Below are positions 37,268 to 49,300 of a DNA stretch of 64,000 bases, one piece after another. How positions within the stretch are numbered: the first letter of the stretch is position 1; every line of letters starts with the position of its first letter. The position numbers and the translations under genes were made by a program. The notes under the pieces are model-generated. The model was given only the letters and a program-made list of their open reading frames with translations, ran no database searches and was not told the DNA's origin. The stretch comes from Blattabacterium cuenoti (GTDB lineage Bacteria; Bacteroidota; Bacteroidia; Flavobacteriales; Blattabacteriaceae), in NCBI RefSeq assembly GCF_014252375.1, contig NZ_CP059221.1, positions 382,001 through 446,000 on the forward strand, given 5' to 3'.

Positions 37268-40200
37268 TTATTCTTCTAAATTGATATCTAATCCTAACCC
37301 TTTTAACTCATAACATAATACATTAAAAGATTCTGGACTATTTGGTGTAGGCATTTCAGTACCTTTTACTATAGATTCATAAGTTTTAGCTCTTCCAACA
37401 ACATCATCAGATTTAACTGTTAGTATTTCTCTTAAAATATTAGACGCTCCAAAAGCCTCTAACGCCCACACTTCCATTTCACCAAATCTTTGTCCTCCAA
37501 ATTGAGATTTTCCTCCTAAAGGTTGTTGTGTTATTAAAGAATATGGGCCTATAGAACGAGAATGCATTTTATCATCTACCATATGTCCTAATTTTAACAT
37601 ATATATATATCCTACAGTAGCTGGTTGATCAAATTTTTCTCCTGTTGCTCCATCAAATAAATATGTAGTTCCAAATTTAGGAATACCAGATTTTTTAGTA
37701 TAATTAGATATTTGATTAATTGTTGCCCCATCAAATATAGGAGTAGAAAATTTTACATTTAATTTATATCCTGCCCAACCTAATACAGTTTCATATATTT
37801 GACCTATATTCATCCTAGAAGGGACTCCAAGTGGATTAAGTACTATGTCCACAGTAGTTCCATCTTCTAAAAAAGGCATATCTTCTACTCTAAGTATTTT
37901 AGCTACTACACCTTTATTTCCATGTCTTCCTGCCATTTTATCTCCTACTTTTAACTTTCTTTTTTTTGCGATATAAACTTTTGCCATTTTAACAATACCA
38001 GATGGTAGTTCATCACCTACCATAATAGAAAATTTTTTATGTTTTAAACTGCTATTCAATTCATTTATTGATATCATATAATTATGAAATATTTCTGATA
38101 TTAAATTATTTATTTTATTATTATCAGTCCATTTATCACAATAAATTTCTGTGTAATCTAATATTTTATCTAATATTTTTTTATTAAAGATTTCTCCATC
38201 ATTTATGATTTTTTTATCATTTTTATCATAAATAGAACTAAAACATTTTTTTTTATTTAAAATATAATTTAATTTTTCTATTAGTTTTTCTCTTAAATTA
38301 GAAAATTTATTTTTGTATTCTTTTTCTAATGAATTTATTAATATTTTATCTTTTTCTCTAGAAGATTTATTTTTTATACTTCTAGTAAAAAGTTTTGTAT
38401 CTATTACTATTCCAAACAAAGAAGGTTCTGCTCTTAAAGATGCATCTTTAACATTTCCTGCTTTATCTCCAAAAATAGCTCTTAATAGTTTTTCTTCTGG
38501 TGTAGGATCTGATTCCCCCTTAGGTGTAATTTTACCAATTAATATGTCTCCTGGTTTTACTTCAGCTCCAACTCTAATTATTCCATTTTCATCTAAATTT
38601 TTAGTAGCTTCTTCACTAACATTAGGAATGTCATTTGTCAACTCTTCCATTCCTAATTTTGTATCACGAACTTCTAAAGAATATTCATCTATATGAATAG
38701 AAGTAAACCAATCTTCGCTAACTACTTTTTCAGAAATTAAAACAGCATCTTCAAAGTTATATCCATTACAAGGAATAAATGCTGCTTTTAAATTTCTTCC
38801 TAATGCTAATTCTCCGTTTTCTGTAGCATATCCTTCACATAATATTTGTCCCTTTTTTATTTTTTCTCCTTTTTTAACAATAGGTTTTAAATTAATGCAC
38901 GTATTTTGATTAGTTTTTCTAAATTTTATTAGGTCATAACTTTTTATATTAGAATTAAAACTAATTAACTTTTCTTTTTCTGTTATATTATAACGAACTA
39001 TTATTTTTTTGGAATCCATATATTCTACTATACCATTTTTTTCTGCATTAATTAATATTCTTGAATCTTTTGCAACTTGTTTTTCTAATCCAGTTCCAAC
39101 TATTGGGGATTCAGGTATTAATAAAGGAACAGCTTGACGCATCATATTTGAACCCATTAATGCTCTATTTGCGTCATCATGTTCTAAAAATGGTATCAAA
39201 GAAGCAGAAATAGATGCTATTTGATTAGGAGCAATATCTATATAATCAATTTGATTAGATTCTACAATTGGAAAATCTCCATCTTTTCTTGCTATAATTC
39301 TGTTAGAAATAAAATTTCCATTTCTATTTATAGAATTTGCTTGAGCTATAGTTTTTCCTTCTTCTTCTTCTGCACTTAAATATTTTACAAATTGTAATAG
39401 ATCAACTTTATTATTTTTTACTATTCTATAAGGAGTTTCAACAAATCCCATACTGTTTATTTTTGCAAAAACAGATAATGAAGATATTAATCCTATATTA
39501 GGCCCTTCCGGTGTTTCTATAGGACATAATCTTCCATAATGAGAATAATTAACATCTCTTACTTCAAATCCAGCCCTTTCTCTTGATAATCCTCCAGGTC
39601 CTAAGGCTGATAATCTTCTTTTATGAGTAATCTCAGATAATGGATTTGTTTGATCCATGAATTGAGATAATTGATTTGTTCCAAAAAAAGTATTTATAAC
39701 TGATGATAAAGTTTTAGCATTTATTAAATCAACCGGCATGAAAACTTCATTATCGCGAACATTCATTCTTTCTCTTATAGTTCTAGCCATTCTAGCTAAT
39801 CCTATATTGAATTGTGTATAAAGTTGTTCTCCAACGGTTCTAACTCTTCTATTAGATAAATGATCTATATCATCTATTTCTTTTTTAGAATTAAATAAAT
39901 CATTTAAATGATTTATTATAGCTATAATATCTTTTTTTGTTAAAACTAAATAATTTTGATCTATATTCAATCCAAGTCGTTTATTTAAACGATATCTACC
40001 AACTGCCCCCAAACTATATCTATTATCAGAGAAAAATAATTTGTTTATAATATTTCTAGCAGTTTCTTCATCAGGGGGTTCAGTATTTCTTAATTGTCTA
40101 TATATATATTCTATTGCTTCTTTTTCAGAATTTGTAGGATCTTTATGTAAAGTATTGTATATAATAGAATAATCTTTTTTCTTTCCACTTTTTTTATGTA

Positions 40201-41083
40201 AAAAAATAGTTTTTATATTATGATTAATAATTATATCTATATGTTCTTGTTTTAATAAAGTATCTCTTTCTATAAGAACTTTATTCTTTTCTATTGTAAT
40301 TACTTCCCCAGTATCTTCATCTACAAAATCTTCATGCCATATTTTCAATACTCTTTCAGCTAAAATTCTATTTAAAATAATTTTTGTATTATTTTTTTTT
40401 ATTTTTACTTCTTCTGATAAATTAAATATTCTTAATATATCTTTATCCCTTTCATATCCTATAGCTCTTAATAGAGTAGTCATAGGTAATTTTTTTTTTC
40501 TATCTATATACGCATACATTATATTATTTATATCAGTTGCAAATTCTATCCATGATCCTTTAAATGGTATAATTCTTGCTGAATATAATTTTGTACCATT
40601 TGCATGATGAGATTGTCCAAAAAAAACTCCAGGAGAACGATGTAATTGAGACACAATAACTCTTTCTGAACCGTTAAATATAAAAGAACCAGATGGTGTC
40701 ATATAGGGACATGTTCCTAAGTATACATCTTGATATACTGTTTCAAAGTCTTCATGTTCTGGATCGGTACAATACAATTTTAATTTTGCTTTTAATGGAA
40801 CGCTATATGTTAATCCTCTTTCAATACATTCTTCTATAGAATACCTTGGAGTATCTATTGAATAACCTTTAAATTCTAAAACAAATGAATTTCTTGCATC
40901 AGAAATAGGAAAATTATCCATAAATGCTTTAAATAAACCTTCATTTTTCCTATTTTTTTGTTTAGTATCTAATTGAAAAAATTCTTTAAATGATTTAATT
41001 TGAATATTTAAAAAATCTGGATAATCTACTTGTTTTGCAAGTGATGAAAAAATTATTCTTTTTGATATTTTATCTGTATTCAC
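37268..41083 (-). CDS. rpoB: RNA polymerase beta subunit
   Basis: Second large RNA polymerase subunit, 1271 residues, full length for Bacteroidota. The rifampicin region reads [19 protein letters not shown] followed by [13 protein letters not shown], the usual form for this phylum with no known resistance change visible. The C-terminal [13 protein letters not shown] motif is intact. A Lys/Asn-rich segment (about residues 905-1000) has drifted most. It lies 17 bases after rplL and 41 before rpoC. Confidence 0.99.
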   Translation of the reverse strand: MNTDKISKRIIFSSLAKQVDYPDFLNIQIKSFKEFFQLDTKQKNRKNEGLFKAFMDNFPISDARNSFVLEFKGYSIDTPRYSIEECIERGLTYSVPLKAKLKLYCTDPEHEDFETVYQDVYLGTCPYMTPSGSFIFNGSERVIVSQLHRSPGVFFGQSHHANGTKLYSARIIPFKGSWIEFATDINNIMYAYIDRKKKLPMTTLLRAIGYERDKDILRIFNLSEEVKIKKNNTKIILNRILAERVLKIWHEDFVDEDTGEVITIEKNKVLIERDTLLKQEHIDIIINHNIKTIFLHKKSGKKKDYSIIYNTLHKDPTNSEKEAIEYIYRQLRNTEPPDEETARNIINKLFFSDNRYSLGAVGRYRLNKRLGLNIDQNYLVLTKKDIIAIINHLNDLFNSKKEIDDIDHLSNRRVRTVGEQLYTQFNIGLARMARTIRERMNVRDNEVFMPVDLINAKTLSSVINTFFGTNQLSQFMDQTNPLSEITHKRRLSALGPGGLSRERAGFEVRDVNYSHYGRLCPIETPEGPNIGLISSLSVFAKINSMGFVETPYRIVKNNKVDLLQFVKYLSAEEEEGKTIAQANSINRNGNFISNRIIARKDGDFPIVESNQIDYIDIAPNQIASISASLIPFLEHDDANRALMGSNMMRQAVPLLIPESPIVGTGLEKQVAKDSRILINAEKNGIVEYMDSKKIIVRYNITEKEKLISFNSNIKSYDLIKFRKTNQNTCINLKPIVKKGEKIKKGQILCEGYATENGELALGRNLKAAFIPCNGYNFEDAVLISEKVVSEDWFTSIHIDEYSLEVRDTKLGMEELTNDIPNVSEEATKNLDENGIIRVGAEVKPGDILIGKITPKGESDPTPEEKLLRAIFGDKAGNVKDASLRAEPSLFGIVIDTKLFTRSIKNKSSREKDKILINSLEKEYKNKFSNLREKLIEKLNYILNKKKCFSSIYDKNDKKIINDGEIFNKKILDKILDYTEIYCDKWTDNNKINNLISEIFHNYMISINELNSSLKHKKFSIMVGDELPSGIVKMAKVYIAKKRKLKVGDKMAGRHGNKGVVAKILRVEDMPFLEDGTTVDIVLNPLGVPSRMNIGQIYETVLGWAGYKLNVKFSTPIFDGATINQISNYTKKSGIPKFGTTYLFDGATGEKFDQPATVGYIYMLKLGHMVDDKMHSRSIGPYSLITQQPLGGKSQFGGQRFGEMEVWALEAFGASNILREILTVKSDDVVGRAKTYESIVKGTEMPTPNSPESFNVLCYELKGLGLDINLEE

Positions 41084-41100
41084 TAGTAAATTTATATTTT

Positions 41101-41475
41101 TTATTTAAGCTCAATTTGAGCCCCTATATTTTCGAATTTTTCTTTTAAAATATCTGCTTCTTTTTTACTAATAGATTCTATAATAGTATTAGGTATATTG
41201 TCTACTAAATCTTTAGCTTCTTTGAGCCCTTTTCCAGTAATTTCTTTAACTAATTTAACTACAGAAAGTTTAGAACTACCAATAGATTTTAAAACAATAT
41301 TAAATGTACTTTTTTCTTCGTTTTCATTATTATCTTTATTTTTATTATTTGAATTAGTTTGTAATTTTTGAAATACCTGTGGTTCTATTCCATATTTTTT
41401 TTTTAGAATTTCCGTTAGTTCATTAACTTGTTTTATAGTCAAATTAACTAATTGTTCTGCTAATTTTTCTATCAT
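41101..41475 (-). CDS. rplL: 50S ribosomal protein L7/L12
   Basis: Stalk protein that recruits elongation factors. The 124-residue protein has an N-terminal dimerisation helix, a flexible hinge, and the conserved C-terminal domain with [24 protein letters not shown]. The hinge, Ala/Gly-rich in most bacteria, is here mostly Asn, Lys and Glu (about residues 41-55), a consequence of AT bias that retains flexibility. Confidence 0.97.
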   Translation of the reverse strand: MIEKLAEQLVNLTIKQVNELTEILKKKYGIEPQVFQKLQTNSNNKNKDNNENEEKSTFNIVLKSIGSSKLSVVKLVKEITGKGLKEAKDLVDNIPNTIIESISKKEADILKEKFENIGAQIELK

Positions 41476-41509
41476 TTTAACTTTTTTTTACAATTTTATA
41501 TTTTTTTAA

Positions 41510-42040
41510 CTATTTAGTAGATAAAGATTTTAAAATATTATATATCTTATTTGATGAATTCGATAATGATGAAATAATATTTTTTAAAGTAGCTTTCAAA
41601 TTATATAATATATCAATAATTAAATCTTCTTTAGATTTAATATTTATAAGTAAATCTAAATCTTTATTTCCAATATAAAAATCATTTTGAACATATGCTA
41701 TTTTCAAAATAGGATTTTTCATCTTTTCTTTATAATGAAATTCCTTAATAATTATTGATACAATTTTTCCTAAATTTTTTTTTGAAAATAAAATACTAGT
41801 ATTTTTTTTTAAAAAAGGTAAAAATGATTCAAATTTTTTATTTTTTTTTATAGATTTTTTTAATAAAGAATTTTTTATAACTTTCATTTGAATTCCATTT
41901 TTATGAAAATTTTTTCTTAAAAAAAATGTTTGATTTGCATTTAAATTAAAAAAATCCATTAAATATATAGTATTGCTACTGGATAGTATTTTATCTAAAT
42001 TTAATAAAATATTTTTTTTATTATCCTTATTTTTTTTCAT
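41510..42040 (-). CDS. rplJ: 50S ribosomal protein L10
   Basis: Base of the L7/L12 stalk. The core SSSNTIYLMDFFNLNANQTFFLRKNF and MKVIKNSLLKKSI matches the family. I chose ATG at 42038-42040, which gives the usual short leader; a TTG at 42059-42061 would add seven residues and enlarge the overlap with rplA. With the chosen start the overlap with rplA is 14 bases. About 176 residues, strongly Lys/Asn enriched. Confidence 0.93.
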   Translation of the reverse strand: MKKNKDNKKNILLNLDKILSSSNTIYLMDFFNLNANQTFFLRKNFHKNGIQMKVIKNSLLKKSIKKNKKFESFLPFLKKNTSILFSKKNLGKIVSIIIKEFHYKEKMKNPILKIAYVQNDFYIGNKDLDLLINIKSKEDLIIDILYNLKATLKNIISSLSNSSNKIYNILKSLSTK

Positions 42041-42719
42041 ATAAAAACGTTTTATGATCAAGTATAATGCTATTACTCATAGTAGTTGATAAATAAACAT
42101 TTTTTATAAAAAAATTTTTTTTAATAAATTCTTTGATAAAAACAATTATATTTTCTAATATAGAATTATTAGAAAAAGATTTTCTTCCAATTGAAGAATT
42201 AACAATACCGTATTTATCTGATTTAAAAAATATTCTTCCAGAAATAATATTTTTTATTGAAATTTCTGGATTTAAAGAAATAGTTTCTTCTTTATTATTT
42301 GGCATTAATCCTTTTTGCCCCAAAATTTTACTTATAATATTTACTTTATTCATAACAGATGGCATAGAAACTACAATATTTATTTTATTATCCCACCATC
42401 CTGAATTAATTTTATCTATATAATGTAATCCTACATAAGTAGCTCCAAATTCTTTAGATTTTAATTCTTTATCTTTAGTAACTATAGCCAATATATAATT
42501 TTTCTTTCCTGTACCATTGGGTAAATCAATTATACCTCTTATTATAGAATTATTTTCTTTTTTATTTTTTTTTAAACGAATTGATATATCTATAGATTCA
42601 TTAAATTTAGCAAAACTAATTTTTTTTATTATTGATATAGATTCCTCTAAAGAATATTTTTTGTCAAAAACATTTAATAAATATTTTTTTCTATTTTTAG
42701 TTAATTTTTTTTTTGACAT
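42027..42719 (-). CDS. rplA: 50S ribosomal protein L1
   Basis: Forms the L1 stalk at the exit site and in many bacteria represses its own operon. About 230 residues. Conserved points are LTKNRKKY at the N-terminus, ESIDISIRL, RGIIDLPNGTGK, ILGQKGLMPN, and the C-terminal STTMSNSIIL. ATG at 42717-42719 was chosen because it gives the standard MSKKKLTKN start and avoids overlap with rplK. Confidence 0.95.
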   Translation of the reverse strand: MSKKKLTKNRKKYLLNVFDKKYSLEESISIIKKISFAKFNESIDISIRLKKNKKENNSIIRGIIDLPNGTGKKNYILAIVTKDKELKSKEFGATYVGLHYIDKINSGWWDNKINIVVSMPSVMNKVNIISKILGQKGLMPNNKEETISLNPEISIKNIISGRIFFKSDKYGIVNSSIGRKSFSNNSILENIIVFIKEFIKKNFFIKNVYLSTTMSNSIILDHKTFLYEKK

Positions 42720-42723
42720 AATT

Positions 42724-43152
42724 TCAATAAATTTCAATACCCATTGATTTTGCTGTTCCAGTTATTATAGATATAGCGCTTTCAATAGAAAAACAATTTA
42801 AGTCACTCATTTTTTTTTCAGCAATTAATCTTATATCATTTAAACTTATTTTTCCAATTTTAATACGATTAGGTTCTTTAGACCCCCTTTTTTTTTTTAA
42901 AATTTCTAATAAAAAAAAGGATACAGGAGGACTTTTTATTTTAAAAGAAAAAGATTTATCATCATATACAGTTATTGTTACTGGACAAATCATTCCATTT
43001 TTATTATTTGTAACTGAATTATATTGTTTACAAAATTCCATTATATTTACACCAGAACTTCCTAATATTGGTCCAATAGGTGGAGCTGGGGTAGCTTTTC
43101 CTCCATTTATTTCTTGAATTTTAATTTTCTTAATAATTTTCTTATTAATCAT
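42724..43152 (-). CDS. rplK: 50S ribosomal protein L11
   Basis: GTPase-centre protein of 142 residues. The N-terminal GGKATPAPPIGPILGSSGVN and MEFCKQYN motifs and the C-terminal rRNA-binding region ending SAISIITGTAKSMGIEI are intact. It lies 7 bases after nusG in the usual order. Confidence 0.97.
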   Translation of the reverse strand: MINKKIIKKIKIQEINGGKATPAPPIGPILGSSGVNIMEFCKQYNSVTNNKNGMICPVTITVYDDKSFSFKIKSPPVSFFLLEILKKKRGSKEPNRIKIGKISLNDIRLIAEKKMSDLNCFSIESAISIITGTAKSMGIEIY

Positions 43153-43159
43153 AATAATT

Positions 43160-43714
43160 TTAAATTTTTTCTATCTGTGTAAAATTTAATTCTAATGGAG
43201 TTTTTCTTCCAAAGATTAAAACTGCTAATTCTAGTTTTTTCTTTTCTTCATTTATTTTCTCTATAGTCCCATTAAATCCATTAAATGGCCCATCTATAAC
43301 TTTAATTGTTTCTCCGACTACAAAAGATAAATTTATATTTTTGTATGAATTAGAAAGATCTTCCATTTTTCCTAACATTTTACTTATTTCTTCTTTTCTC
43401 ATAGGAACTGGATTTGATTTAGTTCCTTTTCCTTCACCTAAAAATGTTATAACACCAGGTACATTTCTAATAGCATGTAAAGCCTCTCCATCTAAATTTG
43501 CCTCTATCATTACATAACCTGGATAATATGCTTTCTCTCTATAAATTCTTTTACCTTTTCTCATTTTAATAATTTTTTCTATTGGAACTAAAATTTTTCC
43601 TATTTCGTTCTTAAATCCATTATTAATCAATTCATTTTCTATGTAAAATTTTATTTTATTTTCTTGTCCACTAATGGTTTTAATTACATACCATTTTTTT
43701 TCTATATCACTCAT
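43160..43714 (-). CDS. nusG: Transcription factor NusG
   Basis: Processivity factor linking RNA polymerase, Rho and the ribosome. The 184-residue protein has the NGN domain (WYVIKTISGQE at residues 8-18, YPGYVMIEANLD, VPGVITFLG) and the C-terminal KOW domain (GETIKVIDGPFNGFNGTIEKI). It sits 12 bases after secE. Confidence 0.97.
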   Translation of the reverse strand: MSDIEKKWYVIKTISGQENKIKFYIENELINNGFKNEIGKILVPIEKIIKMRKGKRIYREKAYYPGYVMIEANLDGEALHAIRNVPGVITFLGEGKGTKSNPVPMRKEEISKMLGKMEDLSNSYKNINLSFVVGETIKVIDGPFNGFNGTIEKINEEKKKLELAVLIFGRKTPLELNFTQIEKI

Positions 43715-43726
43715 TATATAATATAA

Positions 43727-43912
43727 TTATAAAGAAAAAAATTTTTTAATTAAAAAAATAAAAAAAACATCTATTCCATATAAAAATATGGATAAAAATA
43801 CAGAACAAAAAATAATTAATATAGTTGAATTTTGTAATTCATACCATTTTGGCCAAGTAATATAATAAAAAAATTCTTTATAAATTTCATAAAAAAAATT
43901 ATTTTTTTTCAT
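43727..43912 (-). CDS. secE: Preprotein translocase subunit SecE
   Basis: Essential clamp subunit of SecYEG. The 61-residue protein has the amphipathic helix EIYKEFFYYITWPKWYELQN with the conserved WPxxxEL motif, followed by one transmembrane helix (about residues 31-54). Its place between tRNA-Trp and nusG is the standard arrangement. Confidence 0.93.
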   Translation of the reverse strand: MKKNNFFYEIYKEFFYYITWPKWYELQNSTILIIFCSVFLSIFLYGIDVFFIFLIKKFFSL

Positions 43913-43971
43913 AATAAAAACATTATTATACCTAATTATTCAAAATATTTTTTAACTGTTTTTTTTATTAG

Positions 43972-44045
43972 CACGGATGGTAAGAATCGAACTTACGACC
44001 TTCGGTTTTGGAGACCGACGCTCTTCCTATCTAAGCTACATCCGT
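43972..44045 (-). tRNA. tRNA-Trp (CCA)
   Basis: Acceptor ACGGATG/CATCCGT with discriminator G, an anticodon loop TCTCCAAA reading CCA, and T-loop GTTCGATTC. It lies between tuf and secE in the common operon, as in other Bacteroidota. The 3' CCA is not encoded. Confidence 0.94.
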
Positions 44046-44054
44046 TCACTATTA

Positions 44055-45242
44055 TTAATTTATAATATCTGTAACTTGTCCAGCTCCAACTGTCTTTCCC
44101 CCTTCCCTAATAGCAAATCTTAATTTGTTACTTAAAGCAACAGGTTGATGCAATTTAACTAACATAGTTATGTTATCTCCAGGCATAACCATTTCTGTCT
44201 CTTTTGGTAGGTTTATTTCTCCTGTAACATCAGTTGTTCTTAAATAAAATTGAGGTCTATATTTATTATGAAATGGTGTATGTCTTCCACCTTCTTCTTT
44301 TGTTAGAATATAAACTTCAGCTTTAAATTCTTTATAAGGTTTTATAGTTTCAGGTGATGAAATTACCATTCCTCTACGGATATCTTTTTTTTCTATACCA
44401 CGCAATAATAATCCTACATTATCTCCAGCTTGTCCTCTATCTAATATCTTTCTAAACATTTCAACACCAGTTATCGTAGAAGATAATTTTTCTTTTCCCA
44501 TTCCTATTATGTCAACCGTATCACTAGTATTAATTATTCCACTTTCTATTCTTCCAGTAGCAACAGTTCCTCTTCCAGTTATAGTAAAAACATCTTCTAT
44601 AGGCATTAAAAATGGTTTATCCATTTTTCTAACAGGAATTGGGATATAATCATCTAATATATTCATTAAATTTTTAATTTCTTCTATCCATTTTTTTTCT
44701 CCATTCAATGCTCCCAAAGCTGATCCTTTTATTATTGGAATTTTATTTCCATCATATTCATATTTTGTAAGTAATTCTCTAATTTCCATTTCTACTAGTT
44801 CTAATAATTCAGGATCATCTATTTGATCAACTTTATTTATAAAAACTACGATTTTAGGAACTCCTACTTGACGTGCCAATAAAATATGTTCTCTAGTTTG
44901 AGGCATAGGCCCATCCGTAGCTGCAACTACTAAAATAGCTCCATCCATTTGTGCAGCTCCTGTTATCATATTTTTGACATAATCTGCATGTCCAGGACAA
45001 TCCACATGTGCATAATGTCTTTTTAACGTTTCATATTCAACATGAGAAGTATTAATAGTAATACCTCTAGCTTTTTCTTCTGGAGCATTATCAATAGCAT
45101 CAAAACTTTTTTCTTCTGCTAATCCTTCTTTTGATAAAACTTTTGTAATTGCTGCAGTTAAAGTAGTTTTCCCATGATCTACATGCCCCGTAGTTCCTAT
45201 ATTTAAATGTGGTTTATCTCTTTTAAATTTTTCTTTTGCCAT
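44055..45242 (-). CDS. tuf: Elongation factor Tu
   Basis: Delivers aminoacyl-tRNA to the ribosome. The 395-residue protein has all G motifs: GHVDHGKTT (19-27), [13 protein letters not shown] and GSAL. The [23 protein letters not shown] region begins domain 2. It is GC-richer than neighbours, like groEL. It follows tRNA-Thr(GGU) in the operon. Confidence 0.99.
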   Translation of the reverse strand: MAKEKFKRDKPHLNIGTTGHVDHGKTTLTAAITKVLSKEGLAEEKSFDAIDNAPEEKARGITINTSHVEYETLKRHYAHVDCPGHADYVKNMITGAAQMDGAILVVAATDGPMPQTREHILLARQVGVPKIVVFINKVDQIDDPELLELVEMEIRELLTKYEYDGNKIPIIKGSALGALNGEKKWIEEIKNLMNILDDYIPIPVRKMDKPFLMPIEDVFTITGRGTVATGRIESGIINTSDTVDIIGMGKEKLSSTITGVEMFRKILDRGQAGDNVGLLLRGIEKKDIRRGMVISSPETIKPYKEFKAEVYILTKEEGGRHTPFHNKYRPQFYLRTTDVTGEINLPKETEMVMPGDNITMLVKLHQPVALSNKLRFAIREGGKTVGAGQVTDIIN

Positions 45243-45277
45243 ACAGTAAGTATTATTTAAGTTGAGTTAAAATAAAA

Positions 45278-45349
45278 AGCCAACGGCGGGAATTGAACCC
45301 GTGACCTCTTCCTTACCAAGGAAGTGCTCTCCCACTGAGCTACATTGGC
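45278..45349 (-). tRNA. tRNA-Thr (GGU)
   Basis: Acceptor GCCAATG/CGTTGGC with one T-G pair, an anticodon stem TTCCTT..AAGGAA with GGT, and T-arm CGGGTTCAATTCCCG. It is the last of four tRNAs before tuf; no encoded CCA. Confidence 0.94.
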
Positions 45350-45367
45350 CAATACATCGTACTTTAG

Positions 45368-45441
45368 AGCGGAAGACGGGATTCGAACCCGCGACATTCA
45401 ACTTGGAAGGCTGAAGCTCTACCAAACTGAGCTACTTCCGC
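45368..45441 (-). tRNA. tRNA-Gly (UCC)
   Basis: Acceptor GCGGAAG/CTTCCGC pairs perfectly. The anticodon loop CTTCCAA gives UCC, with T-arm CGGGTTCGAATCCCG. Second glycine tRNA of the window; no encoded CCA. Confidence 0.94.
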
Positions 45442-45458
45442 TAACATAATAAAAAAAA

Positions 45459-45543
45459 TGGGGAGAGCAGGATTCGAACCTGCGAAGACGTAAGCCAACA
45501 GATTTACAGTCTGTCCTCGTTAACCAAGCTTGAGTATCTCCCC
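45459..45543 (-). tRNA. tRNA-Tyr (GUA)
   Basis: Class II tRNA of 85 nt with a long variable arm. Acceptor GGGGAGA/TCTCCCC with discriminator A, an anticodon loop CTGTAAA reading GUA, and T-arm CAGGTTCGAATCCTG. No encoded CCA. Confidence 0.95.
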
Positions 45544-45554
45544 ATAATTATTTA

Positions 45555-45628
45555 AGCCGGTGGAGGGATTCGAACCCACGACCCCGAGATTACAAATCAC
45601 GTGCTCTAACCAACTGAGCTACACCGGC
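45555..45628 (-). tRNA. tRNA-Thr (UGU)
   Basis: Acceptor GCCGGTG/CACCGGC. The anticodon loop TTTGTAA gives UGU, with T-arm GTGGGTTCGAATCCCTC. First gene of the tRNA-tuf operon, about 55 bases downstream of a well-formed promoter. Confidence 0.95.
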
Positions 45629-45682
45629 AGATTAAATACGTAATAATGTAATAATTGTAATAATAAAAATAAAAAAATAATA

Positions 45683-45713
45683 CAAATCTATAGAGATTTT
45701 TATAATTATCAAA
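45683..45713 (-). promoter_or_regulatory. Bacteroidota promoter of the tRNA-tuf-rpoBC operon
   Basis: On the minus strand a TTTG -33 element (45710-45713), a 19-base spacer and a TAGATTTG -7 element (45683-45690) match the Bacteroidota housekeeping promoter TTTG-N19/20-TAnnTTTG. Expected start site is near 45676, ahead of tRNA-Thr(UGU). The -7 octamer is identical to that of the tRNA-Gly(GCC) promoter. Confidence 0.75.
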
Positions 45714-45725
45714 AATAAATAAATG

Positions 45726-46367
45726 TTAAAAAAAATTCACTTTATTAATTTTTTTTTTAAAAAAAAATATTAAAATAATTCCAATAAATATTGCCGCATC
45801 AGATAAGTTAAAAACAGGTTTAAAAAATTTGAAATTATATCCACCAATAAAAGGAATAGATTTAGGAAAAATAAAATCTATTATAGGAAAATAAAATATA
45901 TCAACTACACATCCTTCCATTAAGGAAGAATAACCATTTTTAGTAAAAAAATTTAATTTAGATATACCTGAATAAGAAACCCATTTTCCATATTCTTTAC
46001 TATATATAGTTCCAGTATTAAATAATTTACCATAAATAAAACTATCTAAAAAATTACCTATAGAACCTGATAATATAAAACTAATAGGTATTGATAAATA
46101 ATTATTAATATTTTTTCTTTCATTTTTTATATAAAAAAATAATATAAATAAAACTAAAAAAAATCTTATAATACTTAATAATATTTTTCCATTATAACCA
46201 GAAGAAATTATTATTCCATATAACATACCAGGATTTTCTATAAAAAAAATCCTAAAAAAAGAAAAAATATAATATCCATTACCCAATTCAAAATGGGTTT
46301 TTACATAAATTTTCAAAAATTGATCAACCAATATTATTGGTAAAATAATTAAAAAAAATTTTCTCAA
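45726..46367 (-). CDS. lspA: Lipoprotein signal peptidase II
   Basis: Aspartic protease that cleaves prolipoproteins before the lipidated Cys. The 213-residue membrane protein has several hydrophobic helices and both catalytic Asp regions: GSIGNFLDSFIYG (about residues 95-107) and FNLSDAAIFIG near the C-terminus. The presence of an intact enzyme implies at least some lipoproteins remain. Its start overlaps the end of ileS by 4 bases. Confidence 0.95.
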   Translation of the reverse strand: MRKFFLIILPIILVDQFLKIYVKTHFELGNGYYIFSFFRIFFIENPGMLYGIIISSGYNGKILLSIIRFFLVLFILFFYIKNERKNINNYLSIPISFILSGSIGNFLDSFIYGKLFNTGTIYSKEYGKWVSYSGISKLNFFTKNGYSSLMEGCVVDIFYFPIIDFIFPKSIPFIGGYNFKFFKPVFNLSDAAIFIGIILIFFFKKKINKVNFF

Positions 46368-49300
46368 ATATAATTATACTTTTTTATTTTTATAAATATA
46401 TATTTATCTTCAATATAAAATTTTGATCCTTCTTTTTTATTCCATATAAAAATATTTTTAGACAATGTTTCTTTGCACAACAATAATTTATTACAATTTA
46501 TTATAAGATTAATATATTTATTTTTTGTATTAATATATATTAATATTTTTTCTAATACATGAAAATTTTCTTTTTTTCTTAATTCTTGTATATATCTAAT
46601 TAAATCTCTAATTATTCCTTCTTTTTTAAGAGATTCTGTAATCTTTAAATCTAAAGCAACAGTTATATTATTATCAAATGATATTGCCCAATTTTTTATA
46701 TATTTTGTTGATATTATTACATCTTCCAAAAGAAGATTAAATTTTTTTTGTGATTTTGTATTTATAATAATTTTTTTATTTTTTTCTAAATTTTTTATAT
46801 CAACTTGTGTTAAGTTATTAATTAAATATGATATTTCTTTTGTATTTTCTCTAAATTTTTTTCCTATAGATCTATAATTAGGTTTAATATATTTAAAAAG
46901 CTCAATAATTTTAAAAGATGAAGGAAATTTTATTTTTTTTACATTTGATTCTTTTAATATAATATATGATATTTTTTTTAAATGATTATATTTATCATTT
47001 TTATTACAAATTACCATTACATTTTCTAATGGTTGACGAATTTTTATATTATTCTTCTTTCTAATAGAAAGAATCATATTTACTATTTTTTTAGCTAAAG
47101 ACATTTTATATTCTAAATCACTATTTACCAAATTAATATTATAAATAGGATAAAGACTAAGATGTACACTTATGAAGTTTTCTTTATTAGTAATAGAATT
47201 TAAATTAACATAAATAATTTCTGAAAAAAATGGAACTATTGGTGATATTATTTTTGATACAGAAATTAGACAAGTATAAAGAACTTGATATGCAGAAATC
47301 TTATTTTTTGTATATTTTTCTTTCCAGAATCTTCTTCTGCAAATTCTTATATACCAATTACTTAGATTATTTATTACAAATGATGTTACTAAACGAGTGA
47401 CTTTGTTTGGATTATAATTATTGTAAGATTTTTCTGTATCTTTTATAAGATTATTTAATTTAGAAATAATCCACAAATCCATATCATTATAGTTATCTAT
47501 ACAATCTTTTTCTTTGTAGGAAAATCCGTCTATATTTGCATACATTGTAAAAAATGAATAAACATTATATAATGTTCCAAAAAATCTTTTTATTACAGTA
47601 TTAATTCCATATACATCAAATTTTGAATTATCCCATGGTTCTGAATTTGATACAATATACCAACGTATAGCGTCTGGTCCATAGTTATTTATTAAATTTA
47701 TTGGATCTATAGTGTTTCCTTTACTCTTTGACATTTTTTGTCCATTTTTATCCAAAACTAATCCTGTAGAAACAACATTTTTATAAGATATAGATCTAGA
47801 TATAGCACAACTAATAGTATGTAAAGAAAAAAACCATCCTCTAGTTTGATCTAATCCTTCTGAAATAAAATCTGAAGGAAATAATATATTTTTTTCTATT
47901 ATATTTTTATTTTCAAATGGATAATGAAATTGAGCATATGGCATTGATCCTGAATCGAACCATACATCAATTAAATCTGGATCTCTTTTCATAGGTTCTC
48001 CTTTAGAAGAGACTAATATTATTTTATCCAAAACATGTTTATGTAAATCTATATTTTTATAGTTTTCATCGCTCATATCATTTAACTTAAATTTTTCTAA
48101 AATATTATAGGACATAATTCCATTTTTTATAGATTTTTTAATTTCTAAAATTAATTCTTTAATAGATCCTATAACTATTTTTTCTTTTCCACTTTTGTTT
48201 TTCCATATAGGTAATGGTGTCCCCCAAAATCTAGATCTAGATAAATTCCAATCCTTTATATTTTTTAACCATGAATTAAATCTATTATTTTTCTTATTAT
48301 GAGAATTTGAATACCAATTAATTTTATTATTTAAATCAATCATTTTATCTTTTATACTAGTAGTTTTAAAAAACCATGAATATAATGGATAATAAATTAT
48401 AGGTCTTTCTGTTCTCCAACAATGTGGATAAAAATGTTTATAATTTTCTGATTTAAATATTTTATTTTCTTTTTTTAGTAATGAAATAATTTTATTTTCA
48501 ACAGAAAATGTTTCATTTTTTTTTGGATTAAATTCTTTTTTTATGTATTTTTCACTTAATCCATGAGGAAAATTATTTATAAATTTACCTTGAAAATCTA
48601 CTAAAGGAACAAGTTTATTGTTTTGTAAAACAATCATAGAAGGAATATTATATTTTTTAGAAATTAAAAAATCTTCTAATCCAAAAGTTGGAGATATATG
48701 AACTATACCTGTACCTTCATTTATATCTATGAAATCACAATTAACAATTTTAAAAGCATTATTATAATTATAATAGGGTTTAAACCATGGAAGTAATTGC
48801 TCATATCTACTATTAAATAAATATTTTCCTTTAAATTTTAAAATTTTAAAATATGGAATTTTTTCTTTATATATTAATTTAATGGATTTATGATTAGATA
48901 TTTCATAATACTTATTTGGTTCAAGTATTTTATTAATTGATTTTTCAGAAAAAATTAAATTTTCTTCACAACTATTATTAAAATTATAAATTTTAATTAG
49001 TAAATAGTCTACATTGTATCCTACAGATAACGCTGTATTAGAAGGTAAAGTCCAAGGTGTTGTTGTCCATGACAATAAATAAATATCTCCTATAATATTT
49101 TTTATTTTATTTGATAACGTATTTTTTATCAATTTGAATTTTACAATAGGAGAGACTTGTTCTACTTTTTTATAAGTCCCAGGCATATTTAACTCATGAT
49201 AACTCAATCCAGTACCAGCATAAGGAGAATATGGTTGTACTGTATATCCATTATAAAGTAGATTTTTTTTATATAATTCTTTTATTATCCACCATACACT

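Noticed and set aside
37268-41083. Rifampicin-resistance change in rpoB (Asn after FFGT)
   Set aside because: [15 protein letters not shown] is the normal sequence in Bacteroidota, not a mutation.
42041-42061. TTG start seven codons upstream for rplJ, and the longer start for rplA at 42737
   Set aside because: Family N-termini fit ATG at 42040 and 42719, and the longer versions only enlarge overlaps with the preceding genes.
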